Shown: in pieces, positions 13,446 through 21,917 of the stretch
How positions within the stretch are numbered: position 1 is the first letter of the stretch
Layout: each line of letters starts with the position of its first letter
Assembly (NCBI GenBank): GCA_945935945.1
Contig: CAMESA010000003.1
Span: forward strand, 1-40,966
Source of the DNA: an uncultured Mollicutes bacterium
GTDB taxonomy: Bacteria; Bacillota_I; Bacilli_A; RFN20; CAG-826
Length of the DNA stretch: 40,966 nucleotides
Reading direction: 5' to 3'
Notes under the pieces: generated by a model
Told to the model about the DNA's origin: nothing
Database searches by the model: none
What the model saw: only the letters and a program-made list of their open reading frames with translations
Position numbers and translations under genes: made by a program

Positions 13446-15035
13446 TTACTGTTGGTTGAAGTTAGCAATAGCACCTTTAACCATATATTCAGGCTTATTC
13501 AAGAACAAATCATAGAACGAAAGAGCACCACGATGGTTCTTGAGGTTCGGAGCTTGGAAGGTTGGAGTGAAATACAACGGAACCCACTCAGCCAAAACTA
13601 CCGAACTATCGCCAAGCTGGAATCCTTTGAAACCGAAAATAACTTGGTCAGCAGGAAGGATCGGATTTTCGTCTTTGCTATAAGGAACAGCAATTACAGA
13701 AATCGTACCATCACGCAAAGTACCAGCTAAGTACGGACCAATTGGTTTTTTAGATTCAGGAGCAGCTTTGAAGCCTTCAATCTGTTCAACAATCGGAAGA
13801 CCTTGAGTAGCAGATACAACCATCCATTCAACAGTACCACGACCAGCGTTTTGTTGAATTAAACCACGAGCTGAAGAAACAACAGTGGTATATGAGCTGT
13901 AGCGTTGTTGTAATGTCAAGTTTTCACCGTTACCAGCACAATCGAATGTCAAAGAAGCATCAAATTTAGCACTGTCTTTTAACATTTTGATCAAGCCTAA
14001 GTCTCTTTCCCAACGAATTGTACCAGCCAATTGGTTAGCGATCAATTCATCAGTGTCAATAGCCAAGTGAGCGTTCATTACCAAACCAGCTGCAACACTG
14101 TAAGAACTCATTAATGGGTGTTCTTTAGCAAGGATCGGTTGGTTAGGAATGTCGAACTGAATCTTACGGATCAAGTCAACATCGGTTTCTGTATCGTAAG
14201 CAGCTTCGAAAGATACCATTTCACCATCGGCAATAGCTTCACCGTAGATTGTTGTATCCAATTTAACAGAAGCAGTACCATCACTAGCCTTAACAGCACC
14301 ACTAACACCACGACCATAAATTACATATGTATCGTCACGATCAGCAATACCATCAACGTTCGGAGCACCATTACCATAGTCACGAGCGATTTCTTTACCG
14401 CCAATACGAACGATGAAAGAACCAGCACGAACTTTAACTTCAGCACCTGTTCTTGGGAACGGAGATGAAGGAGTAGCGGTCATTTCAGCAGCAGCAACTA
14501 CAGAAGAGTAACCAATAGCTTCAGAAGAATATGTACCATCAGTCGGTTTCTCAAATACGATGTCACCAGCTTCTACACCAGCAGCACCTTCACTGTAGCG
14601 AGTTTTGATAACGAAAATCTGACCAGACTGACGGTCAAGTGCTTGAATATCCGCAATATAATTTGCAACCATTTGTGGATAAAATACGTTAACGATATCA
14701 ACTACTCTAGGAGTCAAAGAGGCCACACCAGGGCTTAACAATGATACAGCAGAAGTAGAACCAGCACCATAAGCGTCAGCTTCAGTGAACAACTGCATAT
14801 GATCTTGATTGAGAACGTATTCAGCAGTATTTTCCATTAACTGAACCATAGTAGCAGCTTGATAACGAGCATCACGATCTTCTGATTCAATCATTTTAAC
14901 CAAGTTCGGGCATCTACGACCTAAGCTTGATTCGTGAAGAGTTTTAGCAGCGTGAGCCAAGCCTTCGTTAATTTTCTGAGAACGAACTTTAGCAGCCAAG
15001 CCTTCATTCTCAATTTTTTTCATTAATATAGACAT
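13446..15035 (-). CDS. Major capsid protein, T4 gp23 type
   Basis: 529 residues. Residues 1-85 form a helical, charged propeptide ending QLFTE, followed by ADAYGAGSTSA. This matches the T4 gp23 layout, where the prohead protease cuts after L-T-E. The mature part begins with the gp23-like run SLLSPGVASLTPRVVDIV, FYPQMVANYIADIQAL, SGQIFVIKTRYSEGAAG. The C-terminus (AEWVPLYFTPTFQAPNLKNH) matches the gp23 end region. AAAGGAAAATAAAACTA precedes the ATG. It is markedly less AT-rich than the accessory genes, as expected for a highly expressed structural gene. It would form the capsid shell. Confidence 0.9.
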   Translation of the reverse strand: MSILMKKIENEGLAAKVRSQKINEGLAHAAKTLHESSLGRRCPNLVKMIESEDRDARYQAATMVQLMENTAEYVLNQDHMQLFTEADAYGAGSTSAVSLLSPGVASLTPRVVDIVNVFYPQMVANYIADIQALDRQSGQIFVIKTRYSEGAAGVEAGDIVFEKPTDGTYSSEAIGYSSVVAAAEMTATPSSPFPRTGAEVKVRAGSFIVRIGGKEIARDYGNGAPNVDGIADRDDTYVIYGRGVSGAVKASDGTASVKLDTTIYGEAIADGEMVSFEAAYDTETDVDLIRKIQFDIPNQPILAKEHPLMSSYSVAAGLVMNAHLAIDTDELIANQLAGTIRWERDLGLIKMLKDSAKFDASLTFDCAGNGENLTLQQRYSSYTTVVSSARGLIQQNAGRGTVEWMVVSATQGLPIVEQIEGFKAAPESKKPIGPYLAGTLRDGTISVIAVPYSKDENPILPADQVIFGFKGFQLGDSSVVLAEWVPLYFTPTFQAPNLKNHRGALSFYDLFLNKPEYMVKGAIANFNQQ

Positions 15036-15517
15036 TAGTTTTATTTTCCTTTATATTATATATTTTAACGTTTATTTTGAGCTATTCACATTGAGCTTGT
15101 CTAGTTTCTCTTTGTTAGCTCTTTTTTGGTTTTTTATATATAATGTTTATGTTTCTCTTATATATGTTGGCTCTTTCTCGTGATGATAATTAAGCCTAAG
15201 AATTCCAGAATAGTGTTTCAATATGATTACTAGAACTGTTTTGTATTTTTATTTTTTGTATCTTTTTGAATTATTTGTGTGAATTTTTTATTATAGTTAT
15301 TTCTTTTTTATTCTTTATTGATATGTGTATAGTATGTATGTTATATTTGTATAGGTAGTATAATGGGAGGAAAAGATAGAGCGTGGATTTATCTTTTTTC
15401 TTTTTTGTCTATTTGTCTAGATGTTGGTATAGTTATTATATGCCCCGAGAGATTGTATAATAGAATGTATATGAGTTCTAAATAAAAGTAATATGATAGG
15501 TTTTATAAGGTGGCATT
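15036..15517. other. T-rich divergent intergenic region
   Basis: 480 bases between the leftward capsid gene and the rightward ART-like gene. No protein gene is seen. On the minus strand just ahead of the capsid gene there is ATATATAATATAAAGG, which could include a -10 or T4-late-like TATA element. On the plus strand TATAAT occurs at 15359-15364 and 15456-15461 without a good -35. Promoters here, perhaps late or activator-dependent ones, are likely but not resolved. Confidence 0.4.
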
Positions 15518-16237
15518 ATGGTATCTGAATTTCGTAAAAGAGTATATAAGTTATTTAGAGAGCAATCTGAAGTAATTGAAATAGATGGAATTCGTAGATC
15601 TATTTACAATTCGAATGGAGACAAGATATCTGAAAATGAACAATCTTTACTAAATTTTTGGAATTGGTTTAGTGATAGTATAACAATAGACAATCAAGGT
15701 AGGCCATTAGTATTTTTTCACGGTACAGATAAAGAATTTACAGAATTCAAAGCAGGTTATAAAAATGGTTTAGTGTTTTTTGCGTATAATAAGTCATTTG
15801 CTGATAATTATGGAAAGAATAAAGCTATGAATCATAATAATTATAACGTAAGGAAGACTTTAGCTTGTTACCTTAAGATTAAAAAAATATTTGTACCTAA
15901 AAGAGATTATGAATTACTTACAGATACTATAATAGAAGTGTTTAAATTTTACAATAACATAAAAGAATTATTGAATAAATCTAATTTGACAAATAATGAA
16001 AGAAAACAAGTTGAAGAATTTAATAATATAATGTGGATGGCAGAAAATGGAAGTTATATTATTTTAGAAAGAAATGAAATAGTTGATAAAATATGGTCAC
16101 TTGGTTTTGATGCTTTAGAATTATCGGAAAATGAAGAAGAAACGACCACTTTAGCTATTAGAGAAGGATATAATCAAATTAAATCAGTAGATAATAACGG
16201 CAATTGGTCCACTACTTCTAACAACATATATGAATAA
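15518..16237 (+). CDS. ADP-ribosyltransferase-like protein (ART-PolyVal type), probably packaged
   Basis: 239 residues. The core matches ART domains of the polyvalent-protein type: NQGRPLVFFHGTDKEFTEF (HGT at 68-70, the NAD-binding motif), then GLVFFAYNKSFADNYG, and at the end LGFDALEL, followed by QIKSVDNNGNW (220-230), the usual closing motif. These enzymes move ADP-ribose from NAD onto a target. The N-terminus MVSEFRKRVYKLFREQ resembles the head-targeting tag of other proteins here and ends F-R-E, like the capsid cut F-T-E. AAGGTGG precedes the ATG. Target unknown; activity inferred. Confidence 0.7.
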   Translation: MVSEFRKRVYKLFREQSEVIEIDGIRRSIYNSNGDKISENEQSLLNFWNWFSDSITIDNQGRPLVFFHGTDKEFTEFKAGYKNGLVFFAYNKSFADNYGKNKAMNHNNYNVRKTLACYLKIKKIFVPKRDYELLTDTIIEVFKFYNNIKELLNKSNLTNNERKQVEEFNNIMWMAENGSYIILERNEIVDKIWSLGFDALELSENEEETTTLAIREGYNQIKSVDNNGNWSTTSNNIYE

Positions 16238-16261
16238 ACGAAACAATTGAATAAAATGTAC

Positions 16262-16298
16262 ATAACCTATTCTGTAATGGAATGGGTTATTTTTTTAG
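16262..16298 (+). terminator. Intrinsic terminator
   Basis: ATAACC-T-ATTC (16262-16272) pairs with GAAT-G-GGTTAT (16280-16290), followed by seven T. Ends the ART-like gene transcript. Confidence 0.8.
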
Positions 16299-16316
16299 AG
16301 GTATGTATAAATTGAC

Positions 16317-16345
16317 TTTACTTTTTTCATCTTTTAGTATATAAT
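16317..16345 (+). promoter_or_regulatory. Promoter
   Basis: TTTACT (16317-16322), 17 bp, TATAAT (16340-16345), preceded by TTGAC. Drives the gene at 16389. Confidence 0.82.
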
Positions 16346-16388
16346 ATGCTTATAGTAGTTAACCCATAAATGAAAGGACGATACTGTT

Positions 16389-16925
16389 ATGGATAAGTAC
16401 AAGGAATATTCGAACGTTGATGGTAAGTGGATTGAAAATGGTTTTGTTTCTATAAATGGAGATAAGATTGAGTCTGAAAAGAATGTGTCGATTGAGATTG
16501 ATGGTGAACCTAAAGTTATAAAAGCAGTTAGGTTAGTATCAGGTACATTACATTATATTGATACAGGAAAAGTTAACGAAGAACCTGTTTGCTATCCTCA
16601 TAATCAGATACAACGTAGATGGGGAATTATCAAAAAAGATGGTAAAATTGAAAAGTCTAGTTTTTGTGATTGCTGGACATTATATGAAAAACGTTATGAT
16701 AATTGGGAAGACTTAAACCACATCATAGACTCTTATATTGATGAAAGACGTTGGACAGGTAAATTTACTGGAACTGTCAAGATATTGTTTACTGAAGATT
16801 TTGAATACGTTAAAGTAATTGGAAATAATGCGTTTAGATGGAAAGGTGATAGTATATCTATTATGTTAAAGTGTAAAGAATGTGTGATCCAAAAAGGAAA
16901 AGAGTATCGTGACTTTAATGCTTAA
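16389..16925 (+). CDS. Hypothetical protein
   Basis: 178 residues, β-rich and Trp-containing (RRWGIIKKDGKIEKSSFC, YDNWEDLNHIIDSY, ERRWTGKF). GAAAGGACGATACTGTT precedes the ATG. It is followed by the HNH gene. I recognise no domain. Confidence 0.65.
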   Translation: MDKYKEYSNVDGKWIENGFVSINGDKIESEKNVSIEIDGEPKVIKAVRLVSGTLHYIDTGKVNEEPVCYPHNQIQRRWGIIKKDGKIEKSSFCDCWTLYEKRYDNWEDLNHIIDSYIDERRWTGKFTGTVKILFTEDFEYVKVIGNNAFRWKGDSISIMLKCKECVIQKGKEYRDFNA

Positions 16926-16942
16926 TTAGGATATGTATAGAA

Positions 16943-17716
16943 ATGTTAACGTATGATGATGTAAAAGATTTGCCTAGATATGATGTGAAAGAGAAACCTT
17001 GGCGTTATAATAGTATACCAAACGTGGAACAAAGGTTTATGGAGTACTTAGGATTTGATATTGATACAGGAAAGTTTAATGGAATTGTAGAGACGGTTTT
17101 ACATGAATATAGTTATCATTGTCCAACTTTAAGAAATTTCACAGTATTAGATAATGACCAAGTACACATTGATTTTATAGAGCAGACTGGATACATAGAT
17201 CACAAATGCTATTATATTGAACATGAAGTAACTTTATCTAAACAGGATTTAATTGATAGAATAAATAAAGAATTGTCAAAATGCATTATAGAGTTACCAG
17301 AATCAAAAAGTGTGTTGTTGAAAAAGATTTATTTAGCTACTTGCGATTCATTTAAGCAAAGAAATTTAACTGAAAAAGGTCTGGATAATCATCATGTCAT
17401 ACCGAGATGTTTAGGTGGTGATTATGATAGTGATTGGATTAAAATAACTCACGATGAACATATACTATTACACGCTATGTTGTTATTGATGTATCCGAAT
17501 AATTGGAAATTATTTAATGGGTTTATAAAAATGAGATTCGGAAAAGATGAAGACAACTCTAAGTTTAATCTGTTTAAGCAAGATAATATGTACTTAGCTA
17601 AAGAATACGCTAAAATGTATTTATATAACGGAATTAAAAAGAATTGGGTAATTATGAATAAAGATGAAAGACGAGAATTATTCAGTGCTTTAATTAAACA
17701 ACACGAATTACCTTAA
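16943..17716 (+). CDS. HNH endonuclease with unrelated N-terminal half
   Basis: 257 residues. The C-terminal part (about 145-200) is an HNH nuclease of phage homing type: DNHHVIPRCLGGDYDSDW, KITHDEHILLHAML, MYPNNW. The first 130 residues (β-rich, YIEHEVTLSKQDLIDRINKE) do not look like an endonuclease and may be a target-recognition domain or a captured piece of a resident gene. The ribosome site is weak (TTAGGA, 11 bases away). Probably a nicking or cutting mobile-gene product. Confidence 0.72.
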   Translation: MLTYDDVKDLPRYDVKEKPWRYNSIPNVEQRFMEYLGFDIDTGKFNGIVETVLHEYSYHCPTLRNFTVLDNDQVHIDFIEQTGYIDHKCYYIEHEVTLSKQDLIDRINKELSKCIIELPESKSVLLKKIYLATCDSFKQRNLTEKGLDNHHVIPRCLGGDYDSDWIKITHDEHILLHAMLLLMYPNNWKLFNGFIKMRFGKDEDNSKFNLFKQDNMYLAKEYAKMYLYNGIKKNWVIMNKDERRELFSALIKQHELP

Positions 17717-17724
17717 CTTTTGAC

Positions 17725-17753
17725 TTTACTATTTGATTTTAGTTTGATATAAA
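17725..17753 (+). promoter_or_regulatory. Promoter
   Basis: TTTACT (17725-17730), 17 bp, TATAAA (17748-17753), with TTTTGAC upstream. Drives the genes from 17795. Confidence 0.75.
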
Positions 17754-17794
17754 AGCAGTAGTTATAACAATTTCAATTAGGAGATATTGGTACA

Positions 17795-18094
17795 ATGTTT
17801 AATCATGAAGAATTTGTATGGGGTTATAATTACGTTCCTGAGATTAATGATGAAAACAATGGTGAAGTATATTTTGTTGGTGATAAAACTTTGAATAGTA
17901 TGGCCCCAACAGAACATGAAGTAAATATACGAAAAGAAGATGTTAGTGCATTTATATATTTTAATGGGACGGTTAAACAAAAAGATGGTAAATTTGAAAA
18001 AGAATGTATGGTAAAAGTTTATATGAAGAATGGTACTATTTTTTATTTAAGTGATAGTGATAATGAATTTGATTTTGATAATATGGAAAAATAA
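17795..18094 (+). CDS. Small hypothetical protein (Ig/PH-like small β family?)
   Basis: 99 residues. The C-terminal half ends in a pattern '[13 protein letters not shown]' shared in form with the small proteins at 19939, 20571 and 24770: two β-strands separated by an Asn-Gly turn near an acidic tail. This may be a diverged paralogue family. The start follows TTAGGAGATATTGGTACA. Function unknown. Confidence 0.6.
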   Translation: MFNHEEFVWGYNYVPEINDENNGEVYFVGDKTLNSMAPTEHEVNIRKEDVSAFIYFNGTVKQKDGKFEKECMVKVYMKNGTIFYLSDSDNEFDFDNMEK

Positions 18095-18108
18095 CAAAGG
18101 AATTCAAA

Positions 18109-18963
18109 ATGTTTCATAGACGTTACGGTATATTTAAGAGTTATAGAGGTAAAAGAAGATGTACCTATAATGAAATGTATAAATGGTACATTGAGCATTG
18201 TGGAGATAATAATGTTAAATCTGCTGTTGATAAATTTTACAGTGCTTATTGGAAGGCGATGGATTATAGTAATACATTAGATGGAAACGTTACTGTTGGA
18301 TTACGTGAAGATTGTAGTTCCATTGTCTTATTAAAAACGGATGAATTGTGTTTTGAGCCAGTTGAATTTAAAATAGATAAAATTGATGAGGATAGCTATA
18401 GAAGAAATTATGTTGTTAATGGAAAGTTAACAATTGATGATAATCCTAATGAAATATGGAAAGAATGTGTTGATGCTCCTAAGTATGAAGTAAGTAATCT
18501 TGGTAATGTACGAGTTAAAGGTACAAAACAATTAAAACGATTGGATTGTTCAGTGGGATACTTTAAGTTTAACACAGAAGATCATAAAAAGTGTCTTGTA
18601 CATAGATTGGTTGCTAAAGCATTCATACCTAATCCTAATAATTATCCACAAGTTAATCATAAAAATGGTAATAAAAAAGATAATCGTGTTGAAAATCTTG
18701 AGTGGTGTACTAAAGAATATAACTTTGAACATGCAATAAATACTTTAGGTCGTGATATACGTAAATTAACATATGAACAAGCTGAAAAGATACGTGAAGA
18801 TGTTTTAGCTGGTAAATATAAGAGTTTGAGAGAAATTGCACGAGAATATGGACTTAGTAGAGATTGTATATATGATTTATTGGATAATGTTACATATAAA
18901 ACTGCTACAAGTAAACCTATTAATATATTTAGAAAATCTTATGATGGTAAAATCGCAAAATAA
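18109..18963 (+). CDS. Fusion: resident protein N-terminus + NUMOD4/HNH homing endonuclease
   Basis: 284 residues. Residues 1-112 ([17 protein letters not shown]...) look like an ordinary phage protein. From residue 115 a complete homing endonuclease follows: NUMOD4 ([20 protein letters not shown], 115-134), HNH ([20 protein letters not shown], then [16 protein letters not shown], 164-201) and an HTH ([19 protein letters not shown], 240-258). After the stop, the same frame continues with a plausible C-terminal tail of the resident gene. This looks like insertion of a homing gene into a host gene. AAAGGAATTCAAA precedes the ATG. Confidence 0.75.
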   Translation: MFHRRYGIFKSYRGKRRCTYNEMYKWYIEHCGDNNVKSAVDKFYSAYWKAMDYSNTLDGNVTVGLREDCSSIVLLKTDELCFEPVEFKIDKIDEDSYRRNYVVNGKLTIDDNPNEIWKECVDAPKYEVSNLGNVRVKGTKQLKRLDCSVGYFKFNTEDHKKCLVHRLVAKAFIPNPNNYPQVNHKNGNKKDNRVENLEWCTKEYNFEHAINTLGRDIRKLTYEQAEKIREDVLAGKYKSLREIAREYGLSRDCIYDLLDNVTYKTATSKPINIFRKSYDGKIAK

Positions 18964-18969
18964 AATCGA

Positions 18970-19092
18970 GATAAATTTATAGAAGATGTAAGGAATGCGT
19001 TTTTGAATGAGACACTTGAAGTTGTAAAAGATCTATCCAGCCATTATAATTTAGATGAAGATAGTATAATCAATATAATAGGGAATAAGTAA
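18970..19092 (+). pseudogene. Detached C-terminal fragment of the split gene
   Basis: In the same frame as the upstream fusion, three codons past its stop, an open run encodes DKFIEDVRNAFLNETLEVVK and continues DLSSHYNLDEDSIINIIGNK before TAA. It has no start codon or ribosome site of its own and overlaps the ATG of the next gene (TAATG), as intact genes do here. Best read as the former end of the resident gene. Confidence 0.6.
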
Positions 19093-19829
19093 TGAGTAAT
19101 ATAAAGAAGAGTGAGATAGATAGCTATATAGGCAAGAAGATTGGTAAATGGATTATCAAAGAGTATATATCTAAAGGGTATAAAACCTATAATACTCATT
19201 GTGTAAAGTGTGTATGTAGTAATTGTGGATATGAGATTGTTTTACCATTGTGTAATTTAATTAGAAAGAAGAATCATGTATGTAAACAATGTAAACACAC
19301 AAAAATATTAAAAGAAAGGGTTGAATTAAAGGAAAAAGTTAAAGCTAGACGTGAAGCTAAATGTATCGAAAATTTGTATAAAAAGACTAAATTATATAAT
19401 GTATGGAGTGGTATAGTACAAAGAGCAAAGGTATATGGATTACCTATTGATAGTGAGTGGAGTAACAATTTCTTCTCTTTTCATAAATGGGCGTATGAAA
19501 ATGGGTATGATCCTAATTTACCAAAGAACGAGTGTGTATTTACTAAAGTTACAAAGAGTTTAGGTTATGTACCATCGAATTGTAAATGGTGTACATGGTC
19601 TGAAAAAATGATTCACTCAGAAAGAGATTATCGTAATACAAAAAGTAAATACGCAGGTGTCATAGCTAGAGATAAATTGTATAAGTCTAAATGGTTTGCT
19701 AGAGTTAATATAAATAATAAACAAATCTTTTTAAAATCGTATAAGACAATAGAGGATGCTGTAAACGCTAGAAATGAGTATATAATTAAAAATAATTTGC
19801 CACACAAGATTCAAGAGTATAAAGGTTAA
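19092..19829 (+). CDS. AP2-type HNH-like protein with zinc finger
   Basis: 245 residues. N-terminal zinc-finger-like part (CVKCVCSNCG, then CKQCKH), a basic linker, an HNH-like block with EWSNNFFSFHKWAYENGYDP and YVPSNCKWCTW, and an AP2-like C-terminus (KYAGVIARDKLYKSKWFARV, then TIEDAVNARNEYI). The second half parallels the protein at 7935, so they are paralogues. Likely a homing-endonuclease relative. The start overlaps the preceding stop. Confidence 0.72.
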   Translation: MSNIKKSEIDSYIGKKIGKWIIKEYISKGYKTYNTHCVKCVCSNCGYEIVLPLCNLIRKKNHVCKQCKHTKILKERVELKEKVKARREAKCIENLYKKTKLYNVWSGIVQRAKVYGLPIDSEWSNNFFSFHKWAYENGYDPNLPKNECVFTKVTKSLGYVPSNCKWCTWSEKMIHSERDYRNTKSKYAGVIARDKLYKSKWFARVNINNKQIFLKSYKTIEDAVNARNEYIIKNNLPHKIQEYKG

Positions 19830-19866
19830 TGAGTAAAGGTCATTGTGAACAATATAAAAAAATGAC

Positions 19867-19895
19867 TTTACTTATGAAATTATTTATTGTATAAG
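19867..19895 (+). promoter_or_regulatory. Promoter
   Basis: TTTACT (19867-19872), 17 bp, TATAAG (19890-19895), preceded by AAAAAAATGAC. Drives the four-gene unit from 19939. Confidence 0.75.
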
Positions 19896-19938
19896 ATGAA
19901 TGTAAATTGGTTAAACTTTTAAGAAAGGAAATAATATT

Positions 19939-20229
19939 ATGCACAAAGGTGAGTATATTAGATGTATAAGATTAAGCTATGATAACAATTCTGATAGTAC
20001 ATATTATGGAAAGTACGCTAAATGTGGTGCTATATGGGTAAAAAGTACAGAAATTGTTACACTTGAATATAATGATGGATATGTATATAATAGTTGGAAA
20101 GATGCTTATTCTGGAACAACAAAACCAGATTTTACTCGGATTGTTCATTTGACGTTAAGCAATGGTAAAGAGTTAAATGTACTGAATACTGAAGAATTTG
20201 ATTTAGAATTACAAAGCGATGAATCATAA
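19939..20229 (+). CDS. Small β-rich hypothetical protein
   Basis: 96 residues. The end (IVHLTLSNGKELNVLNTEEF) has the strand-Asn-Gly-strand-acidic tail pattern seen at 17795, 20571 and 24770. AGAAAGGAAATAATATT precedes the ATG; the stop overlaps the next start by 11 bases. No known domain. Confidence 0.62.
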   Translation: MHKGEYIRCIRLSYDNNSDSTYYGKYAKCGAIWVKSTEIVTLEYNDGYVYNSWKDAYSGTTKPDFTRIVHLTLSNGKELNVLNTEEFDLELQSDES

Positions 20230-20581
20230 GTTAGTATATATATGTTCACCATTAAGGGGTAATGTGGAATCTAATCAAGAGAAGTGTAGACAGTATTGTA
20301 AGTTTGCGTGTGATCTTGGTGTAGTTCCTTTTGCCCCTCATATCTTTTATACACAATTCTTATTAGATGATGTAGAAAAAGAAAGAGAAATGGGTATAGA
20401 TTGTGGATTAGAAATATTAAGAAAATGTGATGAAATGTGGGTGTTTGTCACTGAAGGATACGGTATAACAAGTGGAATGAAAGAAGAAATTAATGTTGCC
20501 AAGAGTAATAACATAAACTTAAAATATTTTTATCCAAACGATGAAGCAATAGTATGGAAAAAAGGACCTGATGATGAGTAA
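20219..20581 (+). CDS. DUF4406-like (nucleoside deoxyribosyltransferase-fold) protein
   Basis: 120 residues matching the DUF4406/nucleoside 2-deoxyribosyltransferase-like pattern: YICSPLRGNVESNQEKCRQY at the start, GVVPFAPHIFYTQFLLDD, ReMG..CGLEILRKCDEMWVF, then SGMKEEINVAKSNNI. Relatives have a Rossmann-like fold and may act on nucleotides, but the activity of this subgroup is unproven. It overlaps both neighbours, so it is cotranslated. Confidence 0.82.
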   Translation: MNHKLVYICSPLRGNVESNQEKCRQYCKFACDLGVVPFAPHIFYTQFLLDDVEKEREMGIDCGLEILRKCDEMWVFVTEGYGITSGMKEEINVAKSNNINLKYFYPNDEAIVWKKGPDDE

Positions 20582-20990
20582 TGATATGAAAGAGTATATT
20601 ATAGTTAAACGTTCAAAACAGGATGAATCTAAATTTACTATAGATGATCGTTTATACATTAGAGAAAGTGGAATACTTGTTGAGAAACGGTTCAAATGTA
20701 AACTAATCGGACACGGTGAAGAAGAATATAATATAAAACGAATTGGATTAGTCAATGGATCTGAGTATTTTGTTTTAGACAATGCTATGCGTATCAGAGA
20801 GTATGTTAAAATAACCGATAAAGATGGCAATGAAATATTTAATGAAGTTGGCCCGTCTGTTATAAATTTAAATAATATCAAAAGCATTGAAAGTTGTACA
20901 GGCTATCATAAAGGTGAAAAATGGGTTTTTGCTAAGTATACGATGAACGATGGATCAATTAGATATAAATTAGATAATGAAAAGGATTAA
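20574..20990 (+). CDS. Hypothetical protein of the small β family
   Basis: 138 residues from MSNDMKEYIIVK; an ATG one codon earlier is equally possible (AAAAAAGGACCTG precedes both). The last 60 residues (VINLNNIKSIESC..., WVFAKYTMNDGSIRYKLDNE) share the strand/Asn-Asp-Gly/strand layout of 17795, 19939 and 24770. Function unknown. Confidence 0.62.
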   Translation: MSNDMKEYIIVKRSKQDESKFTIDDRLYIRESGILVEKRFKCKLIGHGEEEYNIKRIGLVNGSEYFVLDNAMRIREYVKITDKDGNEIFNEVGPSVINLNNIKSIESCTGYHKGEKWVFAKYTMNDGSIRYKLDNEKD

Positions 20991-20993
20991 GTG

Positions 20994-21452
20994 ATGAAGT
21001 TTTTAGGGTTGAATATATTTACAGATAGACAATTGGAACGTGTCAAAGCTAAAGAACAGTTTGATTACTTATTTGAGATTCTAAAGATCAAGAAATTATA
21101 TCGTATCTATTCTACTTGTGAAGAATTACCTAAGTGTGATAAATGTAATGAAAACCGTGAGTATGAAGTTGTATTACCAGATGGACAAAAAATCGTAAAG
21201 AGCTGTTCTTGCCGTAAGCATAAACAAGTGTATAAATATCAAGAGATGCCGAAGGATGGTTTCTTTTTTATTATTCGTAAGATTAGTGGTGAAGTTTATT
21301 TAATGGAACAAGAAGAATATGATGATTTTAGATTTCACGCAATGGCTAAACTTGATGAAATGAAAGATCCTAAACACTGGGGATTATACACTTCAGAAAG
21401 AAAAGCAAAACAAGCTTGTAAGATTATGAATGAAAAGTGTATCGTGTTCTGA
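20994..21452 (+). CDS. Hypothetical protein with four-Cys motif
   Basis: 152 residues. A zinc-knuckle-like block CDKCNENREYEVVLPDGQ is followed by SCSCRKHK (C-x2-C ... C-x-C). The C-terminal half is helical/β with GLYTSERKAKQACKIMNEK. I chose the ATG at 20994 after AAAAGGATTAAGTG; a GTG just upstream is less likely. Possibly a nucleic-acid-binding protein. Confidence 0.62.
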   Translation: MKFLGLNIFTDRQLERVKAKEQFDYLFEILKIKKLYRIYSTCEELPKCDKCNENREYEVVLPDGQKIVKSCSCRKHKQVYKYQEMPKDGFFFIIRKISGEVYLMEQEEYDDFRFHAMAKLDEMKDPKHWGLYTSERKAKQACKIMNEKCIVF

Positions 21453-21496
21453 GGGATATCTATATTACAAAAAAAAGCATTAGAATTGTTTTTAAT

Positions 21497-21525
21497 TTTA
21501 CTTTTTAATTAGGATTGTGTATGAT
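21497..21525 (+). promoter_or_regulatory. Promoter
   Basis: TTTACT (21497-21502), 17 bp, TATGAT (21520-21525). Drives 21547-22109. Confidence 0.65.
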
Positions 21526-21546
21526 ATCGTTCAGAAAGGTTAAGAG

Positions 21547-21906
21547 ATGGAAATAACAGAAGATTTATTAGATGAAATTACAAATAGCTTACGTAATGAC
21601 ATTGATAAAAAATGTCATTCCATCGCTAGAACTGATTCTTATGTACCTCGTATTGTAAGATTTACTATAGTTGTAGCAATGAAAGGGGCCATTGTAAGTT
21701 TTTCAATGTGGCCATATATGACGAGTGGATTTGATAGGAATGATGTGTTTAACTTAGTAAAAAACTATTTTGAAAAAGAATATGGAATTAAATTAACTAA
21801 TCAACGTCTACATAGTTGTCAAGTTCGTATGGAGTTTGGTGAAAATAGTAATCCGATTGATCCATTGGAATTATATACATTAATGAAAATAAAACAAATT
21901 GTATAA
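21547..21906 (+). CDS. Hypothetical protein, paralogue of 25507
   Basis: 119 residues. It aligns along its length with the protein at 25507: an R-F-T-I segment, then MKGAIVSFSMWP, KNYFEKEYGIKLTNQRLHS, MEFGEN and a PLELYTLMKIKQ ending. Both copies keep the same order and length, so the gene was duplicated inside this phage. No recognised family. GAAAGGTTAAG precedes the ATG. Confidence 0.68.
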   Translation: MEITEDLLDEITNSLRNDIDKKCHSIARTDSYVPRIVRFTIVVAMKGAIVSFSMWPYMTSGFDRNDVFNLVKNYFEKEYGIKLTNQRLHSCQVRMEFGENSNPIDPLELYTLMKIKQIV

Positions 21907-21917
21907 GGGGACTTTGA

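Noticed and set aside
14118..14468. Long plus-strand ORF inside the capsid gene
   Set aside because: It is antisense to a clear capsid gene, of low-complexity Thr/Asn/Ser composition, and has no ribosome site.
18109..18963. Group I intron or intein explanation for the split gene
   Set aside because: No room for an intron RNA fold between the coding parts, and no intein splice motifs at the junctions; a plain endonuclease insertion fits better.
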